Source of the DNA: Rhizoctonia solani
Taxonomy: Eukaryota > Basidiomycota > Agaricomycetes > Cantharellales > Ceratobasidiaceae
DNA length: 64,000 bases
NCBI RefSeq assembly: GCF_016906535.1
Contig: NC_057379.1
Location: 1,364,001 to 1,428,000 of the forward strand
Direction: 5' to 3'
Every line of letters begins with the position of its first letter. The first letter of the stretch is position 1. Both the position numbers and the translations under genes were made by a program. This document shows positions 36,430 through 48,210 of the stretch, piece after piece. The notes beneath the pieces are model-generated. The model was not told where the DNA came from and ran no database searches. It saw nothing but the letters and a program-made list of their open reading frames with translations.

Positions 36430-37011
36430 GTTGTAGACACAATCAATACCAGGGAATTTATTCCCATTTTCTTGAATTTAAACAAAGATGATTGGACAAC
36501 ATTTTCAATCACGTGACTTTGGCGCTTATATCATACGCTAAGCGCTGAGCCACGTCCCCAATCCGCACTTACCCATCACACATAGCCACCTCCACCCATG
36601 ACATCATCATACACGTCAGTGACATGTATGCATGAGTAAGGCCAACTGCGGATTGGGATTCTTATTGGATTAGATATTGCATATAATGTATTTGTAATTA
36701 GTTCATCTGTAGAATATATAAGGAGGCCAACCAACCATGGTAACACCCAGGTTGATTACCTCTTGTTGCATCTCTACATTGTATGAGGCCTTAGGCCAGT
36801 AACTACTAAGTCACTCACACCTGTACCCACCGCCTTAAGCGGCTTCCTCATTGTAGATACATAGCTTGCCATTGCCCATAAGGCTTTGGTTGTTGTTCTT
36901 AGATAGCTAGTTGTCATAGGTAGCCTCTTCACCGCCTTATGCAGTTTTACTTAGTTACATACAGCCACAAGCGCCTGCTGCCTTGACGCCCCTTAAGGAC
37001 ATCTAGGACAC
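36430..37011 (+). repeat. 5' LTR of element C
   Basis: TGTTGTAGACACAATC...CATCTAGGACA, 582 bp. It holds TATATAAGG at 36715-36723, and AGGTTGATTACCT (36749-36761) lies at the expected RNA start about 34 bases downstream. Confidence 0.93.
36715..36723 (+). promoter_or_regulatory. TATA box of the element C LTR
   Basis: TATATAAGG is conserved in all B/C/D family LTRs. The transcript start is predicted around 36745-36749. Confidence 0.7.
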
Positions 37012-37013
37012 TA

Positions 37014-37026
37014 GGTAATCAACCTT
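37014..37026 (+). other. Self-priming primer binding site of element C
   Basis: AGGTAATCAACCT starts two bases after the 5' LTR. It is the exact reverse complement of AGGTTGATTACCT in the LTR just downstream of the TATA box. This is the arrangement of Tf1/sushi-type elements, which prime with their own RNA 5' end rather than a tRNA. Confidence 0.75.
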
Positions 37027-37512
37027 ATGTCAGTTGCAAACCGTTTTGAACACCCACCACTAAGATCCAACCACCAAGAAGAGTACCAGTACTAGCACAA
37101 CCAAAATCATGTGATTGGGGCCACCTTGCAGGAAAGAATAATCAAAATTCCCCCACCCCCATGTAGTAGGAAATTGCTATAAGGCTGAACACTCCTATCA
37201 CCCACATACCCCAGGTTGCTGCACCCTCTACCTGCAACCTTAGACAGTCAATCCACCCGCTTGCAGAACACCTACTCCACATCATGCCCGCTCACAGCTG
37301 TTGATTGGTTGAAAGGACTGTCCAATGCTAGGTTGGTTGAGACAAAGGTTTAGCGTTTGTGTAGTAAAGCACTCATAAGTCCTGATATAGGCACCCTTGG
37401 CTACATAGCCCCCACTACCCCCTGCTTGCCCACCATTACCTTGCGCACTCCCACTTGCTCCTCCTCCCGGGCATCTTCCCACGCTGGCTGCTCCTACCCG
37501 CCAACACATCAC

Positions 37513-38865
37513 ATGGCAACCTGTTCCTGGCCACCCTCTCAAGCCCACTCCTCTGCCAATCAGGAAGACATGGGACCCTTCCTTCTGTCAGCCACCACTG
37601 TTGAAATCAGGGAAGTATCCCTCAAACAAATCACCCACCTCCTTCTTGGCCTCCTTGGACAAGTCAAGCGCCTCAAGTGGGATGTTGCTGAAATCAAGGA
37701 AGCCAGGGTGGAAACCCGCACCAACGTTGAGAACATCTCTCAGACCGTTGATGTTGTCAAGGATGGGCTTAAAAGCCTCCCACTCCATGGGCCCAGAACC
37801 CCAGAAGATACCAAGCCCCCGGTTGTGGAAGCAACGCCACACCCCCTACCAAAGGCCAACCCTACTGGATCAATTAGTTGGGTCTCCTTCTGGCCCAAAC
37901 AACCTAAAGGGCTCCCATCCTTTGCCCATCCAACCCTGGTACAAGCAGTGCCCCTGCAAGTCCCATCTCCCCCTATCTCTCCGCATCTCCAATCCCCAAT
38001 TGGAGCCCCTGCCCCTCTCCCTCTGGCTCCAGCCACCCACTATCCTGCTCTGGTCAAGGTTGACCACCCCAACGCCTACACAGGCAAAATAGGGAGCAAA
38101 GCCAAGCAGTGGCTGACTTGTATGCTGGCCTGGACCTGCCTCAACTTGCGGATGTTCCCAACCAATCAGGAGGTTCTTTCCTTCCTCCTGATGAACATGA
38201 AGGATTCTGCTGGGGCCTGGGCCCACCCTCACCTAGACCAACTAGGCTCACACCGAGCCATAATTCAAACGGTTGAGGGCTTCAAATTGGAGTTTTTGGC
38301 AGCATTTGGTGACCCTGATGCCACAAGGGCCGCCAAGCGGAAGATAACTACTCTCACCCAGTCTGGCACATGCACAGACTATATTACAAAGTTCAGAACC
38401 TTGGCAATGGAGCTGGACTGGAACAATGCGGCCCTTAGAGGCCAGTTTGCCCATGGCCTCCACTGGGAGGTCAGCCGCCAAATAGCAACCCGCAAGCACC
38501 ACCCTTGTACCCTCCTCAAGCTGCAGAATGCAGCACTTGTTATTGACAACACTCTCCGCAAAGAGCGTGCTAGCCATCCACCAAAGGATAATAAGTCTAG
38601 CAGACCACCCAACCCCGCAAGGGGGACAAGTACCGGCCAATCAACCACCGGTTCAAAGAAGCTCTCCGATGACCCCAACTTTGTATTGGAGGAAGAACAA
38701 AACCGCCGCCGCACCGCTGGCGCCTGCATCAAGTGCAGTAAAATGGGCCACAAGTTTGCGGAATGCCACACGGGCTGGGAAGCCACCCCTATTGAGGACA
38801 AGGGGAAGGCTAAGGAAACCGCCAAAATTGGCAAGGACTCCAAGTACCAATCAGGAAAAGAGTAA
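37513..38865 (+). CDS. Element C gag, intact frame
   Basis: 450 aa from the ATG of MATCSWPPSQ; upstream in-frame codons start only at TTG. An N-terminal helical region (THLLLGLLGQVKRLKWDVAE) is followed by a Pro-rich linker, then the retrotransposon gag/capsid domain (KVDHPNAYTGKIG...QWLTCMLAW...ALRGQFAHGL). A CCHC zinc knuckle CIKCSKMGHKFAEC lies near 38730. The product would package element RNA in virus-like particles. The downstream slippery site is altered to AGGAAAA (38853-38859). Confidence 0.88.
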   Translation: MATCSWPPSQAHSSANQEDMGPFLLSATTVEIREVSLKQITHLLLGLLGQVKRLKWDVAEIKEARVETRTNVENISQTVDVVKDGLKSLPLHGPRTPEDTKPPVVEATPHPLPKANPTGSISWVSFWPKQPKGLPSFAHPTLVQAVPLQVPSPPISPHLQSPIGAPAPLPLAPATHYPALVKVDHPNAYTGKIGSKAKQWLTCMLAWTCLNLRMFPTNQEVLSFLLMNMKDSAGAWAHPHLDQLGSHRAIIQTVEGFKLEFLAAFGDPDATRAAKRKITTLTQSGTCTDYITKFRTLAMELDWNNAALRGQFAHGLHWEVSRQIATRKHHPCTLLKLQNAALVIDNTLRKERASHPPKDNKSSRPPNPARGTSTGQSTTGSKKLSDDPNFVLEEEQNRRRTAGACIKCSKMGHKFAECHTGWEATPIEDKGKAKETAKIGKDSKYQSGKE

Positions 38866-41800
38866 GGGTACCTGCTGCCGTGCGCAAGGGCCCCAAGGAC
38901 TCTGGGCTTGTTGAAATCTGTAACATATTGAATAGTAACAATAGAATATCCCCACTCTTCATGATTTCAATTAAGCCAGAGAAACAAGCGGAACAGTTAG
39001 AAGCCCTGATAGACTCAGGTGCCACATTGTCATTCCTTCACCCACGTACCGCCAAGGCATTATGCCTACCCCTCATAGATCTCCCAACTCCCCAAACCAT
39101 TACAATGCTCAATGGGTTGAGCCCCCAGGCTGGAAAAATCTGGAAGAAGGCCAATCTAACCTTCTCCTTTGATGGCAAACACATGACTGAGACTTTCCTA
39201 ATCTGCAATACAGGGTCTCACGCTGCTATCTTGGGATTGAAATGGCTAGATGCCCATAACCTGGAAATTGATTGGAACCAACGCACCCTCTCCTTTCCCC
39301 ATACCCCACCTGAACACGTGGCCATTGCCAAAGAAGAGGAAGCTGACAAGAACCCCCTCAAGGGAGTACCCTCCAAATACCACCAATATGCCAAGGTATT
39401 TGGAGAAGAAGAGTTTAATAAGCTTCCCCCACACCGGCACTACAACATTGGGATAGAACTCACGGAAGAAGGTCCACTCAACTCTCCCTTGTACAGCATG
39501 ACTGATGCTGAGTCCGCTATGCTCAAAGAATGGCTTAGGGACAAACTCAAGGCTGGGAAGATCCGCCCCAGCAAGTCATCAATCAGTTCTCTGGTCATGT
39601 TTGTACCCAAAAAGGATGGTTCCTGTTGTCTGGTTGTTGACTACTGCTGCCTCAACAACCGCACCAAAAAGAACGTCTACCCACTCCCCTGTCCTGATGA
39701 TCTCATGGCCCAGCTCCATGGCGCCAAGGTCTTCACTAAACTGGACTTGCAATGGGGCTACAATAACGTGCACGTCAAGGAAGGTGACAAATGGAAGACT
39801 GCTTTCCGTACCAAGTATGGCCTATACAAATCCCTGGTGATGACCTTTGGTTTGACAAATGCCCCTGCCTTGTTCCAACACTTTATGAACAAACTGTTTA
39901 AGGACCTCCTAGACGTATGCGTCATCATCTACCTTGATGACATCCTAATCTATTCAAAGGATGACGCAGATCATAGCCAACACGTTCACAAGGTCCTAAG
40001 GCGGCTGATGGACAACCAATTATTTTGCAAGGCATCAAAATGCACTTTCCACGTCACATCAGTGGAATACCTAGGGATTATTGTCTCAGACAAAGGGTTC
40101 AGTCTGGATAAGCTCAAGATCCAGGCAGTCCAGGAATGGCCAATACCTACTAAGGTCAAGGAAGTCCAATCCTTCTTGGGGTTCACCAACTTTCTATGTT
40201 GGTTTGTTGCCAACTTCAGTCACCTGGCCAGGCTGCTACATAACCTGGTCAAGAAGGACACACCCTGGAAATGGGACGTCAGGGAACAAGAAGCTTTCCA
40301 AGGCTTGAAGGACGCCATCACCAATGCCCTGGTCCTTTGCCATGCAGACCCCTCCAAACCCTATTTTCTAGAGACAGATGCATCCAGTGCAGCCCTAGGT
40401 TCCATACTAAGCCAATGACAAGAAGACAGGCGCCTACACCCCCTGGGTTTCTTATCAGAATTGTTCAAAGGTGCCAAACAAAATTATGACACCCATGATA
40501 AGGAACTCTTGGCAATCATCAGGTCTTTCAAATACTGGCGCATCTTCTTGGAAGGGACAGCTCACCCCATCACAGTTTTCATGGATCACTGCAACTTGGA
40601 ATATTGGAAGGAGTCTTGCATGTTCAACCGTTGCCATGCCAGATGGCATCTATTGTTAGCCGGGATAACTTCCAAATTGTATACCGCCCTGGCAAACAAT
40701 CCGGTAAACCAGACGCACTCTCACAACGCTTGGACCATGCCAATATCCCACCGGAACCCCAGTCCATGTTACCAGACTTGGTATTTGCCAACGTTGCCTT
40801 AGTCACACCTGAAAAAGAGCTGCAATGTCAATTCAAGTCATCTCTGGATCAGGATGAGTCTCTGGAAGAAATCCTTCAGTTCCTGCAGAATGAGTCTAGA
40901 GCCCGCCATCAATCAAACGTGCATTTAAGGACTACCAAATGGAGGCAGGCCTATTATTCTACCAAGGACGCATTGTGGTCCCCAATGTGGGTACCCTGAG
41001 GGCGGACTTACTATGGATCTTCCACAACAGCCCCCTGGCAGGACACCCTGGCAGACAACAAACCCTGGAACTGGTTTCACAGAATTATTACTGGCCCAGG
41101 ATCCACTCCAATACCTACTGGCATGTGGACTCTTGCAAGACATGCCAACAAATCCGCAAACCAAAATATACTTCCATTCCACCTCAGCCCCTAGAATTGC
41201 TGTCCAGACCCTGGCAACACGTCTCCTACAACATGATAGTAGATTTGCCTAAGGATGGAAACCATGACTCTATTCTAGTTGTTGTTGACAGCTTCACCAA
41301 GTATGGCATCTTCATCAAGTGCTCAAAAAAGTTGAAAGCTCTGGAGCTAGCGGAACTATTCCTGGAAAATGTCTGGAAACACCATGGCATGCGGAAAAAA
41401 CCGTATCAGATAGAGGCAGGGTATTCAACAACAAATTCCTCAAAGCCCTGTACAAACGGCTAGGAATAGACCCCCATTTCTCCACGGCATACCACCCACA
41501 AAGCAATGGGCAAACGGAACAAGTAAACCCATCCATTGAACACTTCCTCAGGGCTTACTCTGGCACCAATCAGCAGGACTGGACCAAGTGGCTTCCCATG
41601 GCGGAATTTGCGTACAATAACACCGTGCATAGCAGTACCGGGAAGACCCCCTTCAAGGCCCTGTACGGATGGGAGCCGTCCCTAACTCCTTCCAATGTAC
41701 CAACAGACGTCCCCAAAGCCAACAAACTAGCCCAGACCATGGAAGCTCAGTGGAAGGAAGTAGAGGCAGCACTCCGGCAATCTAAGCAACAAATGGTGGC

Positions 41801-42293
41801 TGGAGACCACGGAAGCCCAACTGAGTTTGAGATTGGAGAAGAAGTATGGCTGGACGCCAAGAATGTTAACCTCAAAACTCTGAGCCCCAAGCTGATGGAA
41901 CAACGCTTAGGGCCATTCAAGGTCATTGAAAAAATCTCCAACCGCGCTTATAGGCTTGAACTACCACCAACCATGCGCATCCACAATGTGTTCTATGTGG
42001 GATTACTGTCAAAAGTCAAAAGGGATGACAAACGTGCCTTTGAAAACCGCCCACCACCAGTTACCGTGGATGGAGAGGAGGAGTACAAGGTTGAGGGAAT
42101 AACAGATGCTGAAGAACGCAATGGGAAATGGTTCTTCCAAGTCAAATGGAAGGGTTACGGCTCCAAGGAAAACATGTGGGAACCTTGGGAAAACTTGAAA
42201 AATGCAGGAGAATTTTTGAAAAAATACAAGGAGGACATGAGAAAGAAGGCCCTTGGCACTGCCAAGGCCCTTAGAGGGGGGGCAGTGTTGTAG
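38866..42293 (+). pseudogene. Element C pol, one TGA and three frameshifts
   Basis: Frame 0 from about 38880 encodes protease (LIDSGATLSF) and RT with an intact YLDDILIYSK near 39930, and stops at TGA 40416-40418 in RNase H. The homologous reading then continues with frame changes near 40662, 40905 and 41395, each of the size expected for a one-base deletion, so the last segment is back in the first frame. The integrase (YHPQSNGQTEQ) and chromodomain (VEGITDAEERNGKWFFQVKW) end at 42293. An RNase H region residue has become Cys (DHCNLEYW). Inactive. Confidence 0.9.
42273..42285 (+). other. Polypurine tract of element C
   Basis: AGAGGGGGGGCAG lies directly before the 3' LTR start at 42286. Confidence 0.75.
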
Positions 42294-44377
42294 ACACAAT
42301 CAATACCAGGGAATTTATTCCCATTTTCTTGAATTTAAACAAAGATGATTGGACAACATTTTCAATCACGTGACTTTGGCGCTTATATCATACACTAAGC
42401 GCTGAGCCACATCCCCAATCCGCGCTTACCCATCACGTAGCCACCTCCACCCATGATGTCATCATGACACGTCAGTGACACATATGCATGAGTAAGGCCA
42501 ACTGCAGAGCGGGGTTCTTATTGGATCACATATTGGATATGATGTATTTGTAATTAGTTACTCTGTAGAATATATAAGGAGGCCAACCAACCATGGTAAC
42601 ACCCAGGTTGATTACCTCTTGTTGCATCTTACATTGTACAAGGCCTTAGGCCAGTAACTACTAAGTCACTCACACCTGTTGTTATGGATATGACATTTCT
42701 TCTTTAATCTGTACTTATTTTATTAATTACACTAGTAATCTTACAGTAAACAAATGAGATAAAGATGCGAACTAAGGTTTTCAAGGTCCCTCTATCCAAT
42801 AGTGACCTTTACAAAACCTACAAACCTCAGGAATACCCTCAATATGCAATGTCTTTTGCATATATGCTGTTTTCTCACTCATTTAAATACATATAAATTC
42901 AGCTGAGTAGATAAACAGTGACAAGTAATATTTCTCTTGTTTGTAGTATTCATTATTCAAGATTCTATCTTGTGGCTACACACAGAAATTCAGGGTCCCC
43001 CCTGTCGCATAGGCAAGTGCTCTGGCGCTTAATCAGCCCTTAAGCGCCGACGCACTAAATGCCCCTTTTCTCCATCACCCGGGCATCCCACACTGGCGAA
43101 TCGCTTGCGCTTAGGTGCGCATGTTTGTGCGCTCCAGAACGCTGGGTCAAACTCCCAAAACGGACAACATTTGGCAGAGTTATGCCCCATTTACTGTAAG
43201 TACCCAATGCAGTGGTATCCTACCTTTGGAACTGTTTACTCCAAGGATGAAACACTTAGCCTTGGGACATCTAAGGACCCACACAGGTAAATACTGCCTT
43301 GGGGCAAACATTGCCTTGGGACAAATATTAGGATTTGTTGTTTGTTTACTATGTACCAAAGTATTGGCTCCTCAAGTGTTTCAGTTGCCACATGTACCTC
43401 CTGTACCCCCTCTTGGTATCAATCATGTATATACTTGTTTGTGCGCCTTCTCAGGGTATAAAAGGACCCTGTGAAGACGCTTCTAATGCATCCATTTATC
43501 CACTCTTATATTGACATATACACACAAGCCTTTAACAGCTTATCTGCGCATTTACTTTAGTGATTGACTCACTGTAAATAGCATAGGAGGTTATTTGGCG
43601 CACTAAGACCATAGGCCAGTCCCAACAGACACAGGGTAACCTATTAGTGTACTTACTGCAACCCTGTGCCCTTGACTGTCACAGTTGTTGAGTTCAACAT
43701 TGAGTATAGTGCAACAATACTGTAAGGATTGTTGTGATTGAGTGATAGTGTTTCAATCCACCATACCCCTATATTGTAGATGCTTTATCTGCAATATCTC
43801 ATAAATCCTAGATATTTTAGGTAAACCCCATAAGTCTTAAGTCTTACTTAAGCATATATAAGTCCTATACTTATTAGGCAAATCCTATAAATCCTGTACA
43901 TTAGTCAGGTAACCCTCTTACTTAAGGTACTATCCCAGAGACCTTAAGTATACATACCCTTAGTCACTTAGGCTTAAGTAACATTAGTCTAAGGTACTAT
44001 ACATAACCAACCACCTGCACTTCATAGTTGCTAGACTATTTGTTAGGAGTTGTTATTCCTGATAACCTAGCCTATATTGTGCATATATCCTGTGCATATT
44101 CTGATTCTTAATACTAGTTTAGTTATTCTCATATACATTTGTATATATTAATTCTTTCTTACTCCTGTACTTACACAACTCTTAACACCTGTACCCACCG
44201 CCTTAAGCAGCTTCCTCATTGTAGATACATAACTTGCCATTGCCCATAAGGCTTTGGTTGTTGTTCTTAGATAGCTAGTTGTTGTAGGCAGCCTCTTCAC
44301 CACCTTACGCGGTTTACTTAGTTACATACGGCCACAAGCGCCTGCTGCCTTGACGCCCCTTAAGGACGTCTAGGACA
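42286..44377 (+). repeat. 3' LTR of element C, interrupted by a 1.5-kb solo LTR
   Basis: LTR halves 42286-42679 and 44188-44377 flank the insertion at 42680-44187. The join restores the sequence of the 5' LTR around ACACCTGTACCCACC. It ends TCTAGGACA followed by the GGAGA target duplication. Confidence 0.92.
42680..44187. mobile_element. Solo LTR, long family X, inside the 3' LTR of C
   Basis: A 1508-bp insertion beginning TGTTATGGATATG and ending CTCTTAACA, with perfect TGTTA/TAACA ends. It is flanked by CCTGT at 42675-42679 and 44188-44192. It has no coding capacity. GGTATAAAAGGACC near 43456 is a good TATA box on the plus strand. The parent family is not otherwise present in the window. 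Confidence 0.85.
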
Positions 44378-44382
44378 GGAGA

Positions 44383-44854
44383 CGCAGAGATGGAGGGGGA
44401 GAAGGAACTTGCAGGGGTGCTGCTCTTCTTGGGGTTGGCTGCGCAAAGGCAGGGAGGCCTTGTGGTTCTCTGGCCAGATGGAAGGCCCACTAGCCAATCC
44501 AATAGGCTTGGCTTTTGGTAGGGGGCATGGCGTTTCTTCCACGGCTTTGGGTTGGGGACCCTCAGGGGTGCAAGGTCCTTGGAGCTGGAGGTTTCTAAGC
44601 CCATCCTTGACAACATTGACAGTTTGGGAGATGTTTTTCAATGTTGGTCCTTGTTGACCCCTGCTTCCTTGATCTTGGCAATGTCCCTTTCAAGCTGTTT
44701 GACATGGCCAAGAAGGCCAAGGAGGAGGCGCGTGACGCGTTTGAGGGATACTTTGCCAAGCTTGAGAGAGGTGGCTGGCGGAAGTTGGGATTCCAAGTAT
44801 CCCTGATCAAAGGGGGATTGGGCTCAAGAGGACGGTCCTGGAGCGGGTTGCCAT
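44383..44854 (-). pseudogene. Element B gag, N-terminal portion
   Basis: This piece completes the B gag interrupted by C. The start ATG (MATRSRTV) is at 44854, with frame breaks. Recognisable parts are KNISQTVNVVKDGL and the Pro-rich linker (EETPCPLPKAKPIG), matching element C gag. It stops exactly at the GGAGA duplication. Confidence 0.75.
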
Positions 44855-45067
44855 AGCATGAGGGGGGTAGGAGCAGCCAGTGTGGAGGGAGGCCCACAAA
44901 GAAGAGCAAATGGGGGTACGCAAGGTAATGGTGGGCAAGGTGGAGGGGTGGGGCCTAGAATAGCCAAGTGTGCCTATATCAGGACTTATGGGCACTTTAC
45001 TACTTGAACGCTAAACCTTTGTCTCAACCAACCTAGCATTGGACAGTCCTTACAACCAATCAACAGC

Positions 45068-45805
45068 TGTTGTAGACACACTCAATACCAGGGAATTTAT
45101 TCCATTTTCTCAAATTTAAACAAAGGCAAACGGAGTACATTTTTGATCATGTGACTTTGGCGCTTATCATACGCTAAGCGCCAAGCCACGTCCCCATCTG
45201 CGCTTAATCAGCATATGTAGCCACTCCACCTATGACATCATCATACACGTCAGTGACATGTATGCATGAGTAAGGCCAACTGCGGATTGGGATTCTTATT
45301 GGATTAGATATTGCATATAATGTATTTGTAATTAGTTCATCTGTAGAATATATAAGGAGGCCAACCAACCATGTAACACCAGCATACGTAGCCACCTCCA
45401 CCTATGACATCATCATACACGTCAGTGACATGTATGCATGAGTAAGGCCAACTGCGGATTGGGATTCTTATTGGATTAGATATTGCATATAATGTATTTG
45501 TAATTAGTTCATCTGTAGAATATATAAGGAGGCCAACCAACCATGGTAACACCCAGGTTGACCTCTTGTTGCACTCCACACTGTACAAGGCCTTAGGCCA
45601 GTAATTACTTAGCAGCACCCCACTTGTACTTGTTGCCTTAAGCGGCTCTCTCATTGTAGTTACATAGCTTGCCATTGCCCTTACGGCCCTGGTCACTGTA
45701 CTTGGATAGTTAGTTGTTGTAGGTAGCGCCTCCACCGCCTTAAGCGGTTTACACTTAGTTCCATACGGCCTCAAGCACCCGCTACCTAGACAACCCTTAT
45801 TGACC
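45068..45805 (+). repeat. 5' LTR of element D with internal tandem duplication and lost 3' end
   Basis: It starts TGTTGTAGACACACTC. A 171-bp unit (45210-45380) that includes the TATA region is repeated at 45381-45551. The end of the LTR and half of the primer site are missing: CAACCCTTA runs straight into ATTGACCTTAAG of the leader. Confidence 0.8.
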
Positions 45806-45838
45806 TTAAGTTGTTGCAAACCGTGCCCACAAGCACAT

Positions 45839-46403
45839 TGTTGTAGACACACTCAATACCAGGGAATTTATTCCCATTTTCTCGAATTTAAACAAAGTTG
45901 AACGGACAACATTTTTAATCACGTGACTTCGGCGCTTATATCCTACGCTAAGCGCCAAGCCACGTCCCCATCCGCGCTTATCTCAGCATACGTAGCCACC
46001 TCCACTTGATGACATCACTATGACACGTCAGTGACACGTATCATGAGTAAGGCCAACTGCAGAACGGGGTTCTTATTTGATACAGTATTGGCTTAGTGTA
46101 TTTGTAATTAGCTCTACCTTGTATATAAGGAGGCCCACCAACCATGGTAACACCCAGGTCAATTACCTCTTGTTGCATCCCCCATCTGTACAGGACTTAC
46201 AGTCCAGAAACCACTTAGACACACGCCTTAAGCGTTGGACTCACTGTACTTATGTAGCTTGCCACCACCTTACAGCGTGTGGTCATTGTAGTTAGGTAGC
46301 TCGTCATTGCAGGTAGCACCCCCACTGCCTTATGTGGTTTCTCACTCAGTACATACGGCCGCAAGTGCCTGCTGCCTTGACGCCCCTTAAGGACGTCTAG
46401 ACA
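45839..46403 (+). repeat. Additional family LTR (subtype E) inside element D
   Basis: TGTTGTAGACACACTC...GACGTCTAGACA. It differs from the outer D LTRs (CTCGAATTTAAACAAAGTT). It has the start-site word AGGTCAATTACCT at 46156-46168. No matching downstream partner exists in the window, so it marks a second element whose 3' LTR was lost or recombined away. Confidence 0.8.
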
Positions 46404-46862
46404 CACTACTCAGTCTCAACAAACAAAGGTCCCTGTACTAGCACAAGGGAAATCACCTGATTGGGCTTGCCTTTGCTATCAATAATCAAACTAGCGTTGG
46501 CCCCAGGTAGTACCAATTGCTATAAGGCAGACAGATTCTGATCGTCCGTGTACCACTGGTCACTGCACCCTTTTTCAGCGGAGCTAGCCAGCAGATCCAC
46601 CTGCTTGCAGAAACCCGTTCCACATCACGCCTGTACACGGCAGTTGATTGGTCAAAAGGACTGTTCAATGCTAGGCAGTTGACGCAAGCTCTTAGCGCTA
46701 GCACACATAAAGCAACCCATAAGTCCTGTTATAGGCACCCTTGGCTACATAGCCTCCACTTTCCCCTACTTGCCCACCATTACCTCCTGTACTCCCTCTT
46801 GCACTTCCTCCCGCGCCTCCCAGCGCACCGCTTCCCACCAAGGCCGTTCCTACCCTCATGAA

Positions 46863-48210
46863 ATGGCAACCCATTCCTGGAGCACCGCTCGTCCCTGTCC
46901 CCTCTCAATCAAGGAGAGCTGGGACCCACTCTTCCGGCAACTGCCAATGAGTCAGCAAGCCTCAAACCCAAGGTCTACGGGGAAATCTCCCTTGGCTGCG
47001 CAATCTCCCTCCTCCTGGGATTGCAAAATCAAGTCCTCCGGCTTGAGCGGGAACTTGAGGAACAAAAGGAAGCCACAAAGGAAGCCCAAGACTGGATGGG
47101 AGCAGTCAATCAAGCCCTTGCTTGCGTTGAGGCTAGGGGTGGAGCCCCACATACACCAGAAGACCAGAAACCCCCGGCAGTTGAGGCCACGCCCAGGCCC
47201 TTACCCAAAACCAACCCTTTTCCAGCGCCTAGTGTGCCCCTTGTTGCCTGGGCCAACCCCACAAGAGCTCCCCCTGCCTTTGCGCAGCCAACTCCCGTCC
47301 GGGCTCCCCTGCAAGTCCATACTCCCCTCCACCTTTGCCTATCTGGCTCTGCTTGCCCCAAGTCCCAGCAGCCCCTATAGCTGCTTATCAAACCCCAGTC
47401 AAGGTGGACCACCCTGACGCCTACACTGGGAAGATTGGGAACAAAGCCCAACAATGGCTCACCAGGATGCTGGCATGGGTCTGCCTCAACCAGCGGATGT
47501 TCCCCACGGATCAGGAGACGCTGTCTTTTCTCCTGATGAATATGAAGGACGTAGCAGGGGCTTGGGCTCATCCCCACCTTGATCAACTTGGGTCCCACAG
47601 GGCCCTAATTCAAACAGTTGATGACTTTAGAATGGAGTTTTTGGCCGCATTTGGGAATCCAGATGCCACGCAAGCCGCCAAGCGGCAAATTACCCACCTT
47701 ACTCAGACAGGTACCTGTGCTGAGTACATCACAAAGTTCAGGACCATTGCTATGGACCTGGACTGGAACAACGCCGCCCTACGCGGGCAATTTGCACGTG
47801 GCCTTCACTGGGAGGTCAGCCGCCTCATTGCCACCCGTGAGCGGCGCCCCACCACTCTCCTTGAGCTGCAGAATGCGGCTCTGGTCATTGATAACGCCCT
47901 CCGCAAGGAGCGCGCCAGCCACCCACTGAAGGGTAATAAGTCTGGCACTACCTCCACTACCCCCAATAGGGGGGCAAGTACCAGCCAACAGGCCACAAGA
48001 CCAGGGCGCCTTTCCAGCAATCCCAACTTTGTCTCCAAGGAGGAGCGGAACCGCCGCAGGGCTGAAGGCCTCTGCATCAAGTGCGGAAAAACTGGCCACA
48101 AGTTTGCGGAATGCCGCACCGGCTGGAAGGCCGCACCTAAGGAAGAAGGTGTTAAAAAGGAAGCCGCCAAAATTGGTGAAGAGTCTGGACCCAAATTGGG
48201 AAAAGACTAA
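46863..48210 (+). pseudogene. Element D/E gag, two frameshifts
   Basis: ATG at 46863 (MATHSWSTARP). The homologous reading changes frame near 46945, passing into a coiled-coil-like stretch LGLQNQVLRLERELEEQKEA, and again near 47340. It then stays open through the capsid region (KVDHPDAYTGKIGNKAQQWL) and the zinc knuckle CIKCGKTGHKFAEC to the stop at 48208-48210. Confidence 0.85.
48198..48204 (+). promoter_or_regulatory. -1 ribosomal frameshift heptamer, element D/E
   Basis: G GGA AAA in the gag frame, two codons before the stop. The -1 frame continues into ARKDPKDSG and the protease. Confidence 0.7.

Larger units (their letters stand above)
36430..44377 (+). mobile_element. Ty3/Gypsy chromovirus element C, nested in gag of B
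   Basis: 5' LTR 36430-37011, gag, pol, and a 3' LTR from 42286 to 44377 that is itself interrupted by a solo LTR. The target duplication GGAGA occurs at 36425-36429 and 44378-44382, and joining those ends restores the gag of B. Without the inner insertion the 3' LTR is 579 bp against 582 bp for the 5' LTR. Confidence 0.93.
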
